Shown in pieces: positions 63,456 through 64,000 of a DNA stretch of 64,000 nt (position 1 is its first letter; each line of letters starts with the position of its first letter). Source of the stretch: Fretibacter sp964410285. Lineage in GTDB: Bacteria > Pseudomonadota > Alphaproteobacteria > Caulobacterales > Maricaulaceae. Under the pieces are notes generated by a model. It was given only the letters and a program-made list of their open reading frames with translations, made no database searches and was not told the DNA's origin. The stretch covers positions 1 to 64,000 of the forward strand of contig CAYPFR010000003.1 of NCBI GenBank assembly GCA_964410285.1. Direction: 5' to 3'. Made by a program: the position numbers and the translations under genes.

Positions 63456-63480
63456 ACCCTTGCTCTGGCGAGGGTTTTTT
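63456..63480 (+). terminator. Rho-independent terminator after tRNA-Asp
   Basis: ACCCTTGC (63456-63463) pairs with GCGAGGGT (63468-63475, one G-U) across loop TCTG, followed by six T. It ends the tRNA-Asp transcript. Confidence 0.88.
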
Positions 63481-63627
63481 ATTGCAAGATGATATGACAG
63501 CCATGAACCAAATTTTTGCTTTGGCAAAGGCCGCAGCGGAGGCCATGCGGCCGATCTGCGGTCTTGGATATTGCGAGGCCCCAAGAGGGATGCCGCCTCG
63601 ATCAGAACCACTCGCCAAATGCAGCGA

Positions 63628-64000
63628 TTAATCCTCACTGAAACTAAACAATGACATACTTCTTCTACGTTCATCAAAACTCAGCGTTTTGTTAAGCGGC
63701 GCGTAGGCGCGTTGACGGCAATGGGGACGCTCGCAGAGGTAACAGTTCACGCCGATGGGCGCCGGTTGGGGGTTATCAAGGTTATAATTTTGCGCATAGA
63801 TGAGACGCGGGGCGTAGGCGATATCGCAGCCAAGTCCAATGGCGAGTTTTTGAGCCGGTGAATTGTAAGTGCCGTCGCTGCGGCTTACCATTTTGGCAAT
63901 AGAAAAATATGTGGTCTCGTCGGGAAGCTGGATCATCTGGCTAAGAGTCCTGCCGGGCGTTTGGAAGCATTCATGAATATTCCACAGTGGGCATGCCCCG
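63628..64000 (-). CDS. Short-chain fatty acyl transcriptional regulator, DUF2083 C-terminal part (5' end outside window)
   Basis: The visible 123 codons read through the right edge without a start: ACPLWNIHECFQTPGR, then LSQMIQLPDETTYFSIAKMV, LGCDIAYAPRLIYAQNYNL and GVNCYLCERPHCRQRAY. This is the DUF2083 domain that ends XRE-type ScfR regulators (RamB, PrpR, PccR family), which sense short acyl-CoAs. ScfR proteins regulate propionyl-CoA or glyoxylate-cycle genes, so pccBA in this window is a possible target. The HTH and IrrE-like parts lie outside. Confidence 0.9.
   Translation of the reverse strand, partial: GACPLWNIHECFQTPGRTLSQMIQLPDETTYFSIAKMVSRSDGTYNSPAQKLAIGLGCDIAYAPRLIYAQNYNLDNPQPAPIGVNCYLCERPHCRQRAYAPLNKTLSFDERRRSMSLFSFSED

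Overview
The window is a chromosomal segment of a Gram-negative alphaproteobacterium. The best fit is the Hyphomonadales/Maricaulales (Caulobacter-related, probably marine). This rests on a GapR (DUF2312) nucleoid protein, DUF2794, DUF2161 and DUF1499 proteins, an Fe-S photolyase, a DUF2083-type short-chain fatty acyl regulator, a CtrA-like TTAA-N7-TTAA box and Fur/Mur-type TGCAAAT-N-ATTTGCA palindromes. Outer-membrane-type lipoproteins, RND efflux and a Tat-exported phosphatase agree with a didermic cell. No prophage, insertion sequence, CRISPR array or rRNA is visible. Base composition is fairly even apart from one AT-rich gene at 19.5-20.2 kb.

Region 1 (1-14.5 kb) is a catabolic cluster built on acyl-CoA chemistry: an acyl-CoA synthetase (cut by the left edge), an MFS permease, a crotonase-fold protein, an Old Yellow Enzyme-like reductase overlapping a SnoaL-like protein, an ABM monooxygenase, the YceI/cytochrome b561 pair, two adjacent acyl-CoA dehydrogenases, an AtuA-family protein, a TIGR03084/DinB-type protein, a quinone-oxidoreductase-like enzyme and a third acyl-CoA dehydrogenase. 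The set suggests uptake, CoA activation and beta-oxidation-like breakdown of a branched or isoprenoid-like acid. The substrate cannot be read from the sequence.

Region 2 (14.5-28.5 kb) holds folE, a DUF1499 protein, a YheT-type hydrolase, a TlpA-like thioredoxin, and a propionyl-CoA carboxylase operon (pccB-orf-pccA). The middle gene of that operon is an AT-rich membrane protein joined to both neighbours by GTGA overlaps. An RND pump (fusion protein plus permease), a periplasmic Ig-like protein, a LOG-family protein and free-methionine-R-sulfoxide reductase follow.

Region 3 (28.5-48.7 kb) has a CAT-anticodon tRNA, an M28 peptidase, a sterol-desaturase-family protein, gapR, a membrane dipeptidase, an iron-storage pair (bfd, bfr) with a Fur-like palindrome before each gene, an Fe-S photolyase, rpmJ, a lytic transglycosylase, thpR, an aldo/keto reductase, a Bax-inhibitor-1 protein, DUF2794, DUF1223, an AI-2E-family permease and a HerA-like ATPase. 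Two genes here are interrupted by in-frame TAG codons (a DUF4329 lipoprotein and a Sel1-repeat lipoprotein), and a DUF2161 nuclease-like gene lacks a normal start codon.

Region 4 (48.8-64 kb) carries a PhoD phosphatase, a second sterol-desaturase-family protein, the sugar-nucleotide genes glmS, galU and an AGE-family epimerase, two exported proteins of unknown role, a secreted trypsin-like protease with a PKD domain, and a tight three-gene operon of an ATP-grasp-like protein, a two-helix membrane protein and an Hsp70-like ATPase with a membrane-type C-terminus. The last is my best candidate for an undescribed system. tRNA-Asp and the C-terminal part of an ScfR-type regulator close the window.
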